Of a DNA stretch of 25,110 bases, positions 15,015-21,854 are shown in pieces. The stretch is from JBDKGD01 sp964513095 (GTDB taxonomy: Bacteria; Patescibacteriota; Minisyncoccia; UBA6257; 2-01-FULL-56-20). Location of the stretch: NCBI GenBank assembly GCA_964513095.1, contig CAZELH010000009.1, positions 1-25,110 of the forward strand, in the 5' to 3' direction. The stretch's first letter is position 1, and every line of letters starts with the position of its first letter. Made by a program: the position numbers and the translations under genes. Under the pieces are notes generated by a model. That model worked only from the letters and a program-made list of their open reading frames with translations, searched no databases and was not told the origin of the DNA.

Positions 15015-15026
15015 AAGTCACAAATC
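14992..15026. repeat. Heptamer tandem repeat upstream of pilB (NNAAATC)
   Basis: Five in-phase units: GTAAATC, GCAAATC, ATATATC, AAAAGTC, ACAAATC. They overlap the pilB promoter spacer and -35. The sequence differs from the arrays near holA and mutM but the seven-base period is the same. Confidence 0.6.
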
Positions 15027-15062
15027 GTTCAATCAAAAAAAATACAATACAAGGTTTTATTT

Positions 15063-15091
15063 TTGACAAAATTTATAATTTTTATTATAAT
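15063..15091 (+). promoter_or_regulatory. Consensus promoter of the secreted-protein gene
   Basis: Perfect TTGACA (15063-15068), 17 bases, perfect TATAAT (15086-15091). The expected leader of about 40 bases contains the GGAG Shine-Dalgarno at 15127-15130. Confidence 0.85.
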
Positions 15092-15138
15092 ACTGCCGTT
15101 CTTTCACACCTATACAATCTAACACTGGAGACTCTCAC

Positions 15139-16002
15139 ATGAATCGTTTTTGTTTTGTTGTTGTTTTTTTCTGCACCATCTTTTTTTCTCTTTCTACATT
15201 CGCCCAAGATGGAGGGCTAAAAGACAAGATAAAAAAAGACGCGCCAAAAGTACGTATCAATATTCCTTTTGTTGGCGAAATTACCCTCGGAAAAAAATCT
15301 CGTTCGGGTGCAGTCCTGCCCGTCTATAATAACTGTGCTCATCTCGTGATTGTTTTGTACTCAAGTGACACAAAAAAACATCGCGATGGAGAATTAATTC
15401 AGTTATTCCCTGCGGATACCGCGTTTCTGGAACGCAGTTCGTTCTTTGAAAGCCAAACGCGCATCGAAATTCTTTTGACTGCACGGGCTTTTCTCTTTAA
15501 TGCCTCTGATACTCGAAGTACGTTTACTCCCACTGCCAGTAATTACTACGGGGCTACCGGTATTCGTGTATCAGTAACTTCCAACGGATTGTCTCAGTCA
15601 CTCTGGGAGCTGAAACCCTCTAGCTTTACTCGAGCCGCTGGCTGTACCAGCCAGTTTTCGGATGGCGAGCGCACCACAGTAATAGATAATCCGTTTCAAT
15701 CGTCCACGGTGAAAATTCCTCGACGTCTCGCGGGGGGAATTCTTTTAACCCACATTGTAAATAACTCGCTCAACGAGACAATGGAAGTGACCTCCAATCA
15801 TTCAACGGGAAGCCTTCATCTCCCCCCTGCGACACTCCTGTATCTTCCGATAGATAATGCGGTTGGGAGATCTTACGCTGTGACGTTCGTATTTCGATTT
15901 TTTAGCAAAAACGGGGGCTTACTTCCGCAAAAAACAAGAACAATTTCCGTCACTGTCCCCTCTTCGGGAATTTCCGCAGAGACGCTTGTTGTTACCCCGT
16001 AA
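15139..16002 (+). CDS. Secreted protein of unknown function
   Basis: A 287-residue protein with a clear signal peptide: MNR, a hydrophobic core of about 15 residues, and a probable cleavage after STFAQ-like residues 18-22. The mature part starts with a Lys/Asp-rich segment (DGGLKDKIKKDAPKV), then looks all-beta (repeated alternating hydrophobic strands, many Ser/Thr, two or three cysteines, no further membrane helix). I do not recognise the family. It could be an envelope or released protein; no LPxTG, lipobox or LTD motif is seen. It is driven by a fully consensus promoter and GGAG eight bases before the ATG, and ends in its own terminator, so it is a single-gene unit, probably well expressed. 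Confidence 0.75.
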   Translation: MNRFCFVVVFFCTIFFSLSTFAQDGGLKDKIKKDAPKVRINIPFVGEITLGKKSRSGAVLPVYNNCAHLVIVLYSSDTKKHRDGELIQLFPADTAFLERSSFFESQTRIEILLTARAFLFNASDTRSTFTPTASNYYGATGIRVSVTSNGLSQSLWELKPSSFTRAAGCTSQFSDGERTTVIDNPFQSSTVKIPRRLAGGILLTHIVNNSLNETMEVTSNHSTGSLHLPPATLLYLPIDNAVGRSYAVTFVFRFFSKNGGLLPQKTRTISVTVPSSGISAETLVVTP

Positions 16003-16026
16003 CGATACATCTGATTTCATATCCCA

Positions 16027-16052
16027 CCCACCGACACACTCGGTGGGTTTTT
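16027..16052 (+). terminator. Intrinsic terminator after the secreted-protein gene
   Basis: A perfect 8-bp GC-rich stem (16027-16034 with 16040-16047), a five-base loop, then five T. Confidence 0.9.
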
Positions 16053-16082
16053 CATTTTTTCGTTTTAGTATAGGATTTTGTC

Positions 16083-16625
16083 ATGGCAGGACACTCCCAT
16101 TGGTCTGGAATAAAACGAAAAAAAGAGGTGGTAGATCAAAGGCGTGGCAAGGTATTTACCAAGCTGGCGAGCGCTATCACCGCCGCAGCTCGCGTGGAGT
16201 CTGATCCCGCATTCAATCCTCGACTACGCAGTGCCATCGAAAAAGCTCGAGAAGCCCAGATGCCGGCTGAAAACATCGAGCGCGCCATTACCACCGCTTC
16301 TGATACTACAAACGCATTACAAGAACTCTTATTCGAGGCGTATGGCCCTGGAGGAGCTGCTCTTTTAATTGAAGTGACCACCGATAATCGCAACCTCGTT
16401 ATTCAACAGGTTAAATTACTCTTGAACGAGAATGGAGGGAAATGGGCAGAAACCGGAAGTGTTCGATGGGGTTTTGAACCTTCTTATGAGACGCCTTTTA
16501 CATGGAAACCACAATTTCCCATCACTCTTTCATCTGCTGATTTTGAAAAACTGTCCCACCTTATAACGGTCTTACGCGCCCACGATGATGTCCACGAGGT
16601 GTACACAAACGCCCTTTCTTCATAA
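16083..16625 (+). CDS. yebC: YebC/TACO1 family protein, short form
   Basis: Begins MAGHSHWSGIKRKKEVVDQR, nearly the family signature, followed by GKVFTKLASAITAAAR, the Asn-Pro-Arg-Leu segment and AREAQMPAENIERAI, then YGPGGAALLIEVTTDNRN and NGGKWAETGSVRWGF. Family members act as transcription regulators and, more recently, in relief of ribosome stalling at difficult sequences. At 180 residues it is about 60 shorter than usual; the central insertion domain after SVRWGF is largely missing, while the last strand-helix part remains. Its stop abuts the ruvC ATG, the widespread yebC-ruvC pairing. The ATG has at most a weak AGGA upstream; a TAGTAT hexamer ends 11 bases before it. Confidence 0.93.
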   Translation: MAGHSHWSGIKRKKEVVDQRRGKVFTKLASAITAAARVESDPAFNPRLRSAIEKAREAQMPAENIERAITTASDTTNALQELLFEAYGPGGAALLIEVTTDNRNLVIQQVKLLLNENGGKWAETGSVRWGFEPSYETPFTWKPQFPITLSSADFEKLSHLITVLRAHDDVHEVYTNALSS

Positions 16626-17114
16626 ATGACTATTATTGGTATTGATCCAGGGACTCATCGCATTGGATACGGTGTTATTACTGTCGAAAAATCTCGCGTA
16701 CAGTATGTTACCGCTGGTCTTCTTCCTGTTGCCGTATCGACCTCTGACACCACTATGCTTTCCAGTATTCGTGCCTGCGCAGAATCCTTGTTTCAACAGT
16801 ACTCCGCCGATATTATTGCGATTGAAAAACTTTTTTTCTCAAAAAACCAAAAAACAGGAATTACCGTTGCTCAAGCACGCGGAGCACTGATTGCAACCGC
16901 CAGCGCATTTTGCCCCAGCATTGTTGAGTTTTCTCCCAATGAGATTAAACTCGCGGTTACCGGAAGTGGGGCGTCTGATAAAAAAGCAGTGGCAAAAATG
17001 GTGGGTCTTATTTTACATATTTCTACAACCGAACTTATCGATGACGCTGTTGATGCCCTTGCGATTGCCTTGTGTACTCAACAGCAGATGAAGGTCACGA
17101 ATCATATATCGTAA
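16626..17114 (+). CDS. ruvC: Crossover junction endodeoxyribonuclease RuvC
   Basis: RuvC resolves Holliday junctions by paired cuts. The 162-residue protein has the four acidic catalytic positions: Asp7 in IGIDPGTHRIGYG, Glu67 in IAIEKLFF, and the C-terminal pair in LIDDAVDALAIA (about Asp140 and Asp143). KNQKTGITVAQARGAL is also typical. Length is normal. The ATG follows directly on the yebC stop with no gap and no Shine-Dalgarno, so the two are cotranscribed and probably translationally coupled. With ruvA and ruvB in the window, the whole RuvABC system is present but spread over three transcription units. Confidence 0.96.
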   Translation: MTIIGIDPGTHRIGYGVITVEKSRVQYVTAGLLPVAVSTSDTTMLSSIRACAESLFQQYSADIIAIEKLFFSKNQKTGITVAQARGALIATASAFCPSIVEFSPNEIKLAVTGSGASDKKAVAKMVGLILHISTTELIDDAVDALAIALCTQQQMKVTNHIS

Positions 17115-17136
17115 ACCTGCCTGCCGGTAGGCAGGT
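17115..17136. repeat. GC-rich palindrome directly after ruvC (REP-like)
   Basis: A 22-base near-perfect palindrome with arms ACCTGCCT and AGGCAGGT around GCCGGT begins at the base after the ruvC stop. It stands out from the AT-rich surroundings. No T run follows on either strand, so it is not a standard terminator. Confidence 0.55.
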
Positions 17137-17166
17137 CGCGAAACGTCTATTGTTCATATAATAAAA

Positions 17167-17199
17167 ATCAAAAGCCGTTTTTCTGGGTAAAAAACGGCT
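17167..17199 (-). terminator. Intrinsic terminator after the HExxH gene
   Basis: A perfect 10-bp stem (17173-17182 with 17190-17199) with a seven-base loop, followed on the minus strand by TTTTGATTTTT. It lies 8 bases beyond the gene's stop. Confidence 0.8.
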
Positions 17200-17207
17200 C
17201 GGAAATC

Positions 17208-17813
17208 TCACGACTGTGTAGCTTTCAGGTAAAACTCAATTAAATCATTAGCGAAGTTAATTTCTTCTTCGTTTAGATATCCAAGATTTTCATACTCTAA
17301 TTTTTTTTGGAATCCTGACTGGGCGAGGTATACACATCCCAACAGAAGAAATTTTCGGTATCCCATAACCATTGCTGTTAGGTCAACCACAACTTCTTCT
17401 TCCGCCTCACTATCAAACTGCATCTTTAACGCAGCAAGAAGTACGTGACAGAGTTCATGAGTGATGGCAAAAACTACCGATTCAAACTTCGCCTGTGCGA
17501 TAAAATTTTTTCGAATATAGAGAATTACTTCACTGTCTTGAAACGCGGAAGTGCCGTACATAGGCAATTCTTCGGGGTAAAAAACAAATGCTACTGCATT
17601 TGCAGGACCACCACTATTGACCAGAGCAAGTTTTACCCGTAAAGGGAGCGCGAGATCTTTCTTGACGCAGGAAACCATTCCGGCAAAGTCCTTTTTAGCG
17701 TAAAGATTTCTGAGTTCTCCATCAGACACACAAGGTCTGATCGTTCGAAACTTCTTAAAAACCACTAACAGTCGGGAAATAATAAGTTCCTTACGAATTC
17801 CTTTATGATTCAC
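17208..17813 (-). CDS. Putative zinc metallopeptidase-like protein (HExxH), family unknown
   Basis: A 201-residue protein with HELCH at 119-123 inside a helix (VVFAITHELCHVLLAAL), followed 16 residues later by EVVVD (140-144), an ExxxD pattern as in gluzincins. His119, His123 and Glu140 would bind zinc, with Glu120 as base. Overall resemblance is loosely IrrE/M48-like, but I cannot name a family. No signal peptide or clear membrane helix is seen, so it is probably cytoplasmic. The start is GTG at 17813, backed by GAGGAGG five bases upstream; the leader is about 68 bases from a strong TTGCAT-17-TATAAT promoter. Its own terminator follows, making it a single-gene unit. Confidence 0.75.
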   Translation of the reverse strand: MNHKGIRKELIISRLLVVFKKFRTIRPCVSDGELRNLYAKKDFAGMVSCVKKDLALPLRVKLALVNSGGPANAVAFVFYPEELPMYGTSAFQDSEVILYIRKNFIAQAKFESVVFAITHELCHVLLAALKMQFDSEAEEEVVVDLTAMVMGYRKFLLLGCVYLAQSGFQKKLEYENLGYLNEEEINFANDLIEFYLKATQS

Positions 17814-17888
17814 AACGCCTCCTCACTTGTTTAGTGCGTAGTTACGCGGTTAATTTCGTAATAAAACTATTAAAAACGAACTTTCTAT

Positions 17889-17917
17889 ATTATACAATAA
17901 AACAACAAGTAATGCAA
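17889..17917 (-). promoter_or_regulatory. Promoter of the HExxH gene
   Basis: On the minus strand TTGCAT (17912-17917), 17 bases, perfect TATAAT (17889-17894). The rest of the 332-base gap 17814-18145 holds the promoter block of the acidic-protein gene; 17920-18010 shows nothing I can name. Confidence 0.75.
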
Positions 17918-18015
17918 GTTTCAAAGAGAATTTCTGATATCTATTTCAAACCTACGCCATTCTATATGTCATCGTAAAAAGAATAGAGAATCTAAAAAAG
18001 ATGGTTTTTGGTCGT

Positions 18016-18072
18016 TATTTACCCCTATTCCTTGACAAATCCTATTTATCCCCTATTCTGACTTGGACAAAT
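18016..18072. repeat. Imperfect tandem duplication, 25 and 30 bases, each with a -35-like box
   Basis: Copy 1 (18016-18040) and copy 2 (18043-18072) share TATTTA, CCCCTATTC and (G)ACAAAT in order. Copy 2 has small insertions. TTGACA in copy 1 corresponds to TTGGACA in copy 2, so the repeat unit contains a promoter -35 element. Confidence 0.65.
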
Positions 18073-18091
18073 ACGGGTTTTGCCGTACGAT
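18032..18091 (+). promoter_or_regulatory. Two tandem promoters before the acidic-protein gene
   Basis: P1: TTGACA (18032-18037), 16 bases, TATTCT (18054-18059). P2: TTGGAC (18063-18068), 17 bases, TACGAT (18086-18091). P2 would start about 18098, leaving a leader of about 48 bases before the ATG at 18146. Confidence 0.55.
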
Positions 18092-18145
18092 AGTAACTAT
18101 TAAAAAAGGTCGCATTTCTTTTTTATTGGATATTTTTTGCAACCG

Positions 18146-18316
18146 ATGGCTTTTAAAAGACTCAACGACGAAGATAACTTGGATCTTCCGGGAACGGGAG
18201 ATCGTGGCGAAGACTTCATTCTTGACGATGAAGAGGGTTTAATGCCTCTTGATAAAGAAGATGACGGTGATGATTTTGGTGATGGATTCGGTACTGATGG
18301 CACCCCTGAAGCGTAA
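18146..18316 (+). CDS. Very small acidic protein, function unknown
   Basis: A 56-residue open frame, MAFKRLNDEDNLDLPGTGDR through to TDGTPEA. It holds 14 Asp and 6 Glu against 2 Lys and 2 Arg (net charge near -16), is Gly-rich towards the end, and is likely disordered. Start and stop are flanked by two candidate promoters and by a terminator (18349-18379), which argues it is a true gene. No good Shine-Dalgarno is seen (TTGCAACCG precedes the ATG). It lies just before the class A PBP gene on the same strand, which has its own promoter. I do not recognise the family; an acidic tail-like protein could interact with basic partners, but nothing in the sequence shows which. Confidence 0.65.
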   Translation: MAFKRLNDEDNLDLPGTGDRGEDFILDDEEGLMPLDKEDDGDDFGDGFGTDGTPEA

Positions 18317-18348
18317 TCTATTCACTTTCTTTATTTTCTCAATTTTTT

Positions 18349-18379
18349 AAAAAATCTCTTTGACCAAAAGGGATTTTTT
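18349..18379 (+). terminator. AT-rich terminator after the acidic-protein gene, overlapping the PBP promoter
   Basis: A 13-bp stem with one wobble (18349-18361 with 18367-18379) and a five-base loop; the 3' arm ends in six T. The PBP -35 (18360-18365) lies in the loop and inner stem. Confidence 0.65.
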
Positions 18380-18388
18380 ATTTATAAT
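18360..18388 (+). promoter_or_regulatory. Promoter of the class A PBP gene
   Basis: TTGACC (18360-18365), 17 bases, perfect TATAAT (18383-18388), ending 10 bases before the ATG at 18399. The transcript would have a leader of about four bases. Confidence 0.75.
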
Positions 18389-18398
18389 TACTACCATT

Positions 18399-20573
18399 AT
18401 GTTAAAAAAACGGCGGTTCCGATTTTGGCTCAAGACACTCTTTCTTGTCTGCGTCTGCTTATTCTTTCTTGGTTCATTTGCATTGGCTTATATTGTCTAC
18501 TCAGTATCGGGAAGTCTCCCTACTGGCGATGAAATTATTAATCGCCAAGTGGCGGAATCTACAAAAATTTACGATCGCACTGGCACAGTACTTTTATACG
18601 AAGTCGGAGATGACAAAAAACGTACCGTTGTTCCACTTGAGCGCATACCTCAGTACTTAAAAGATGCTACTATCGCTATCGAAGATGAGCGTTTTTATAC
18701 TGAACCAGCGTTTGATTGGCGTGGCATTGCTCGAGCCTTATTTGTAAATATCACTCGTGGAGGAGTTGTGCAGGGTGGTTCAACAATTACCCAACAATTG
18801 GTAAAAAAAGCATTCTTAACCGATGAACGAACGGTAACTCGAAAAATAAAGGAGTTAATTTTAGCGGTCAAAATCAGTAAATTTTATACCAAAGATAAAA
18901 TTTTAGAGTTATATCTTAATGAAATCCCCTACGGTCCTACTCTATACGGCGTTGAATCTGCTTCACAGGCGTATTTTGGAAAACCGGTCGAACAGCTAAC
19001 GCTCGCAGAAAGTGCGGTGTTAGCGGCCCTCCCAAAAGCCCCAACGTATTATTCTCCGTGGGGTAGTCATCTGACCGATTTAGTAAAACGTCAACATATT
19101 ATTCTTAAAAACCTTCTTGATAGTAAAAAAATTACTGATGCGCAGTATCAAGAAGCACTTGCTTCGCCCTTATCGTTTACTACTCGAGGAACAGGAGTAA
19201 AAGCCCCTCATTTTGTGTTTATGGTGCTTGATGAACTTACTCAAAATAATGATATTTACGCAGACGGTATCATAAAAAATAACGGACTTAAGATAACCAC
19301 TACGCTTGATTGGCCATTACAACAAATTGCGGAACGTGCCGTTTCTGAAGGAGCAGCTCGAAATGAAAAACTCTACAAAGGAACAAACGCGTCGCTTGTC
19401 GCCCAAGATCCAAAAACCGGACAAATATTAGCACTTGTTGGATCTCGTGATTATTTTGATCAAAAAAATCAAGGAAATTTCAATGTCGCCTCTCAAGGAT
19501 TACGACAACCGGGATCAGCGTTAAAACCTTTTGTGTATATGACCGCGTTCGAAAAAGGATACACCCCCGACACGCTCGTTTTTGATGCTCCTACTGAATT
19601 TTCCGCTAATAATCCCGCATGTCCGGCAATTGTTGATTTCACCCATGACACTCCAAGCTGTTTTCATCCTGAAAACTTCGATCACCTCTTTCATGGACCC
19701 GTTCCTTTAAAAAAAGCATTGGCTCTTTCTATGAACGTTCCCGCGGTAAAGGTGCTATATCTTGCCGGACTTACCAGTGTGATTCCAAAAGTACAATCTT
19801 ACGGTTTAAAAACATTAACTGATCCAAGTCAGTATGGACTTTCTCTTGTTCTTGGAGGTGGCGCGGTTCATTTAACCGATTTAGTTCAAGCATACAGCGT
19901 ACTGGCGCAAGATGGCGTGAAACACCCACAAATCACTATCTTAGAGGTAAAAGATAACAAGGGGCAGATTATTGATCACTATAAAGAAAATAACGAACTT
20001 GTTATTCAGGCGCAGTACCCTCGCATGATTAATGCAATTTTATCTGATGCAAATCTTCGTGCAGATCTTTTTTCTGGAAGCTTGAATCTCACCACTATCC
20101 CTGGATATGACGTCGCATTAAAAACAGGTACCAGCAACGACTACCGCGATGCGTGGACGATTGGCTACACTCCCTTTTTAGTAGCAGGTGTGTGGGCGGG
20201 AAACAACAACAACACTCCAATGCAACGAAATGGTTCAAGTATTTTGGCCGCTGTGCCTATTTGGAGCGCTTTTATGAAGGAAGCGGTCAAACAGTATCCG
20301 ACCGAGCAGTTTACGGCCCCAGAACCTACTCCAGTGCCCGCAAAACCAATGCTCAATGGAACATATTTTACGCCAAATGGTATTCACGATATTCTTCACT
20401 ACGTTAATAAAAATGATCCTCTTGGTGATATTCCTTACAATCCTGGCGCCGATCCTCAATATACACTTTGGGAAACCGGTACCGCAGAATGGCTTAAGAA
20501 AAATACCGCGTCATTGATTACCGGATTAAGCGATCAGATTCGTGCATTGCAAGCATCAAGTACTAATCCATAG
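18399..20573 (+). CDS. Class A penicillin-binding protein (transglycosylase/transpeptidase)
   Basis: A bifunctional peptidoglycan synthase of the PBP1A type, anchored in the membrane and acting outside. From the ATG at 18399 it has 724 residues: cytoplasmic LKKRRFRFWLK, one membrane helix (about 12-35), a GT51 domain (about 50-235) with the catalytic EDERFY and GGSTITQQLVKKAF and RKIKELILAVKISKFY, then a transpeptidase domain with Ser-x-x-Lys in QPGSALKPF, SMN (Ser-x-Asn box) and KTGT in LKTGTSNDYRDAW. The C-terminus is short, with a Pro-rich stretch after the transpeptidase core. A TTG at 18360 would give a longer form, but it coincides with the promoter -35. No Shine-Dalgarno: probably leaderless. 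It converges on dnaN over a shared terminator. Confidence 0.96.
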   Translation: MLKKRRFRFWLKTLFLVCVCLFFLGSFALAYIVYSVSGSLPTGDEIINRQVAESTKIYDRTGTVLLYEVGDDKKRTVVPLERIPQYLKDATIAIEDERFYTEPAFDWRGIARALFVNITRGGVVQGGSTITQQLVKKAFLTDERTVTRKIKELILAVKISKFYTKDKILELYLNEIPYGPTLYGVESASQAYFGKPVEQLTLAESAVLAALPKAPTYYSPWGSHLTDLVKRQHIILKNLLDSKKITDAQYQEALASPLSFTTRGTGVKAPHFVFMVLDELTQNNDIYADGIIKNNGLKITTTLDWPLQQIAERAVSEGAARNEKLYKGTNASLVAQDPKTGQILALVGSRDYFDQKNQGNFNVASQGLRQPGSALKPFVYMTAFEKGYTPDTLVFDAPTEFSANNPACPAIVDFTHDTPSCFHPENFDHLFHGPVPLKKALALSMNVPAVKVLYLAGLTSVIPKVQSYGLKTLTDPSQYGLSLVLGGGAVHLTDLVQAYSVLAQDGVKHPQITILEVKDNKGQIIDHYKENNELVIQAQYPRMINAILSDANLRADLFSGSLNLTTIPGYDVALKTGTSNDYRDAWTIGYTPFLVAGVWAGNNNNTPMQRNGSSILAAVPIWSAFMKEAVKQYPTEQFTAPEPTPVPAKPMLNGTYFTPNGIHDILHYVNKNDPLGDIPYNPGADPQYTLWETGTAEWLKKNTASLITGLSDQIRALQASSTNP

Positions 20574-20602
20574 AGAAAACATCTTTTGTAGCGCACTTAA
20601 AC

Positions 20603-20630
20603 AAAAAACCGCATTTTATTGCGGTTTTTT
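20603..20630. terminator. Bidirectional terminator between the PBP gene and dnaN
   Basis: A perfect 11-bp stem (20603-20613 with 20620-20630) with arms of six A or T plus CCGCA and a six-base loop. It works for the PBP transcript on the plus strand and for dnaN on the minus strand. Confidence 0.9.
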
Positions 20631-20636
20631 GTTGGT

Positions 20637-21740
20637 TTAATGAATAACCGGCATAACAATATACAACAAATTACCTTCTTTCAGGAGTGCTGGTTTGTTT
20701 TCTTCAGAAATTGCCATATATACTTCTTCGTTTTTGAGAATTTTCAACCCATCAAGCAAATGTTTTGCATTAAAGCTTGTTTCTGGAGCAGTTCCAATAA
20801 TTTTTGCTGAGACAGTTATTTCAGCGGCACCATGTGTTTCGTCAGCAGCTTTCACCTGAATGCTTTTTTGGGTATCGGATGGAGAAAAAATTATTTCGTT
20901 GTTTTTTCCTGAAACAATACTTGCGGTACGTATTGCTGATACCAGATCCCCTTTATTTGCCGTTATTTCGCCCTTAAAGGCCTTTGGAATGATCGATTGG
21001 TACTCGGGGAAGTTTCCTTGATTTAAACGCGATATACAGTCTTTTGAAGCTGTTTGAAAGAGCACCTGATTTTCATCGCATTGAATTTCAATCATCTCTT
21101 TATTGTCTTGGAAAATTCGTATGATTTCTTGCGCTGTTTTTACTGGAAGCAATATCCGAAACGGCTCTTCGATGGTCGTTTCAAAAAAATCGCTCGCGAT
21201 TGTCTTTTCGCACAATCGAAAACTATCAGTTGCGGCAACTACTACGGTATCTATCGTGAAATCAATTAAAATACTACCGAGCTCTGGATGAATATCTGAC
21301 TGTTGAGTTGCCGACGATACTGCTATAAATGCTTCTTTTAGTACTTCTGCTGTCATTTTCAATACCCCTTTTTGACTATGAACCTTTGGGATAATTGGAA
21401 AATCGTCTACGGGGGATGTAAGAATTGTTGATTTTATCGTTTCGGTTTGTATTTCAAGATTTCCCCCTGTTGTTTGTATATTAATTCGTTCAGATGGAAT
21501 TGATTGAATTAATTGACTTATCACGCTTGCTTCGACTGTTATCTCTCCTTCTTCAACTATTTTTGCGGAGATGGTGCATTTTTCCGCGATCTCTAAATTC
21601 GTTGCTGAAATAACTAACTTCTCTTTTTCAGCGCTAATATGAATATTTTTTAATATCGGAAGAGTTGCATTTACACCCGCAATTTTATCGGTGATGGTTA
21701 GTGCTTCTTTTAAGTTTGTTTTCAGTACTATTGCTTTCAT
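20637..21740 (-). CDS. dnaN: DNA polymerase III beta subunit (sliding clamp)
   Basis: The ring-shaped clamp that tethers polymerase III to DNA. It has 367 residues, normal length, with three repeated clamp folds: MKAIVLKTNLKEALTITDKI ... LPILKNIHI, then VDDFPIIP, AATDSFRLCEK, RLNQGNFPEYQSIIP and the C-terminal peptide-binding end YIVMPVIH (usual MPMR/MPVR-type tail). No Shine-Dalgarno; the ATG is preceded by AT-rich DNA that also forms the unwinding side of the putative origin. Downstream of dnaA on the same strand. recF, which follows dnaN in many bacteria, is absent; the next gene is a convergent PBP. Confidence 0.97.
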   Translation of the reverse strand: MKAIVLKTNLKEALTITDKIAGVNATLPILKNIHISAEKEKLVISATNLEIAEKCTISAKIVEEGEITVEASVISQLIQSIPSERINIQTTGGNLEIQTETIKSTILTSPVDDFPIIPKVHSQKGVLKMTAEVLKEAFIAVSSATQQSDIHPELGSILIDFTIDTVVVAATDSFRLCEKTIASDFFETTIEEPFRILLPVKTAQEIIRIFQDNKEMIEIQCDENQVLFQTASKDCISRLNQGNFPEYQSIIPKAFKGEITANKGDLVSAIRTASIVSGKNNEIIFSPSDTQKSIQVKAADETHGAAEITVSAKIIGTAPETSFNAKHLLDGLKILKNEEVYMAISEENKPALLKEGNLLYIVMPVIH

Positions 21741-21854
21741 AGATATATTAAATACATAAATCAGTAGGAGTAGTTATAGTAGGGCCTGTTAATTGTGTGA
21801 ATAAGTACATTTTTTCTTTGTGGAGCGTTGTTTTTTCTTGTGGATAGAAGGGTA
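21741..21854. other. oriC: Putative replication origin (oriC): DnaA boxes, GC patch, DnaA-trios, AT-rich DNA
   Basis: On the minus strand, in order from dnaA to dnaN: CTATCCACA (21839-21847, one mismatch to the DnaA box), a weak box at 21819-21827, TTATTCACA (21796-21804, full match to TTATNCACA), a GGCCC patch (21782-21786), seven in-phase trinucleotides (21762-21782) that read 3'-GAT-GAT-ATT-GAT-GAG-GAT-GAC-5' on the plus strand, then an AT-rich run (21741-21760). This matches the basal unwinding arrangement of box, GC patch, trios and melted DNA known from other bacteria, in the right orientation. All three boxes point the same way, 20-23 bases apart. Gene orientation flips around dnaA, which fits an origin here. 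Confidence 0.8.

Noticed and set aside
17115..17136. Palindrome after ruvC as intrinsic terminator
   Set aside because: No T run follows on either strand within ten bases.
18100..18303. Minus-strand 67-codon frame over the acidic-protein gene
   Set aside because: Its Ser/Pro/Lys repeats are simply the complement of Asp/Gly/Glu codons; no start signals.
21762..21782. The trinucleotide run as another heptamer array
   Set aside because: AGTA occurrences are spaced 6 and 9 bases, multiples of three and not seven, and the run is placed correctly for DnaA-trios.
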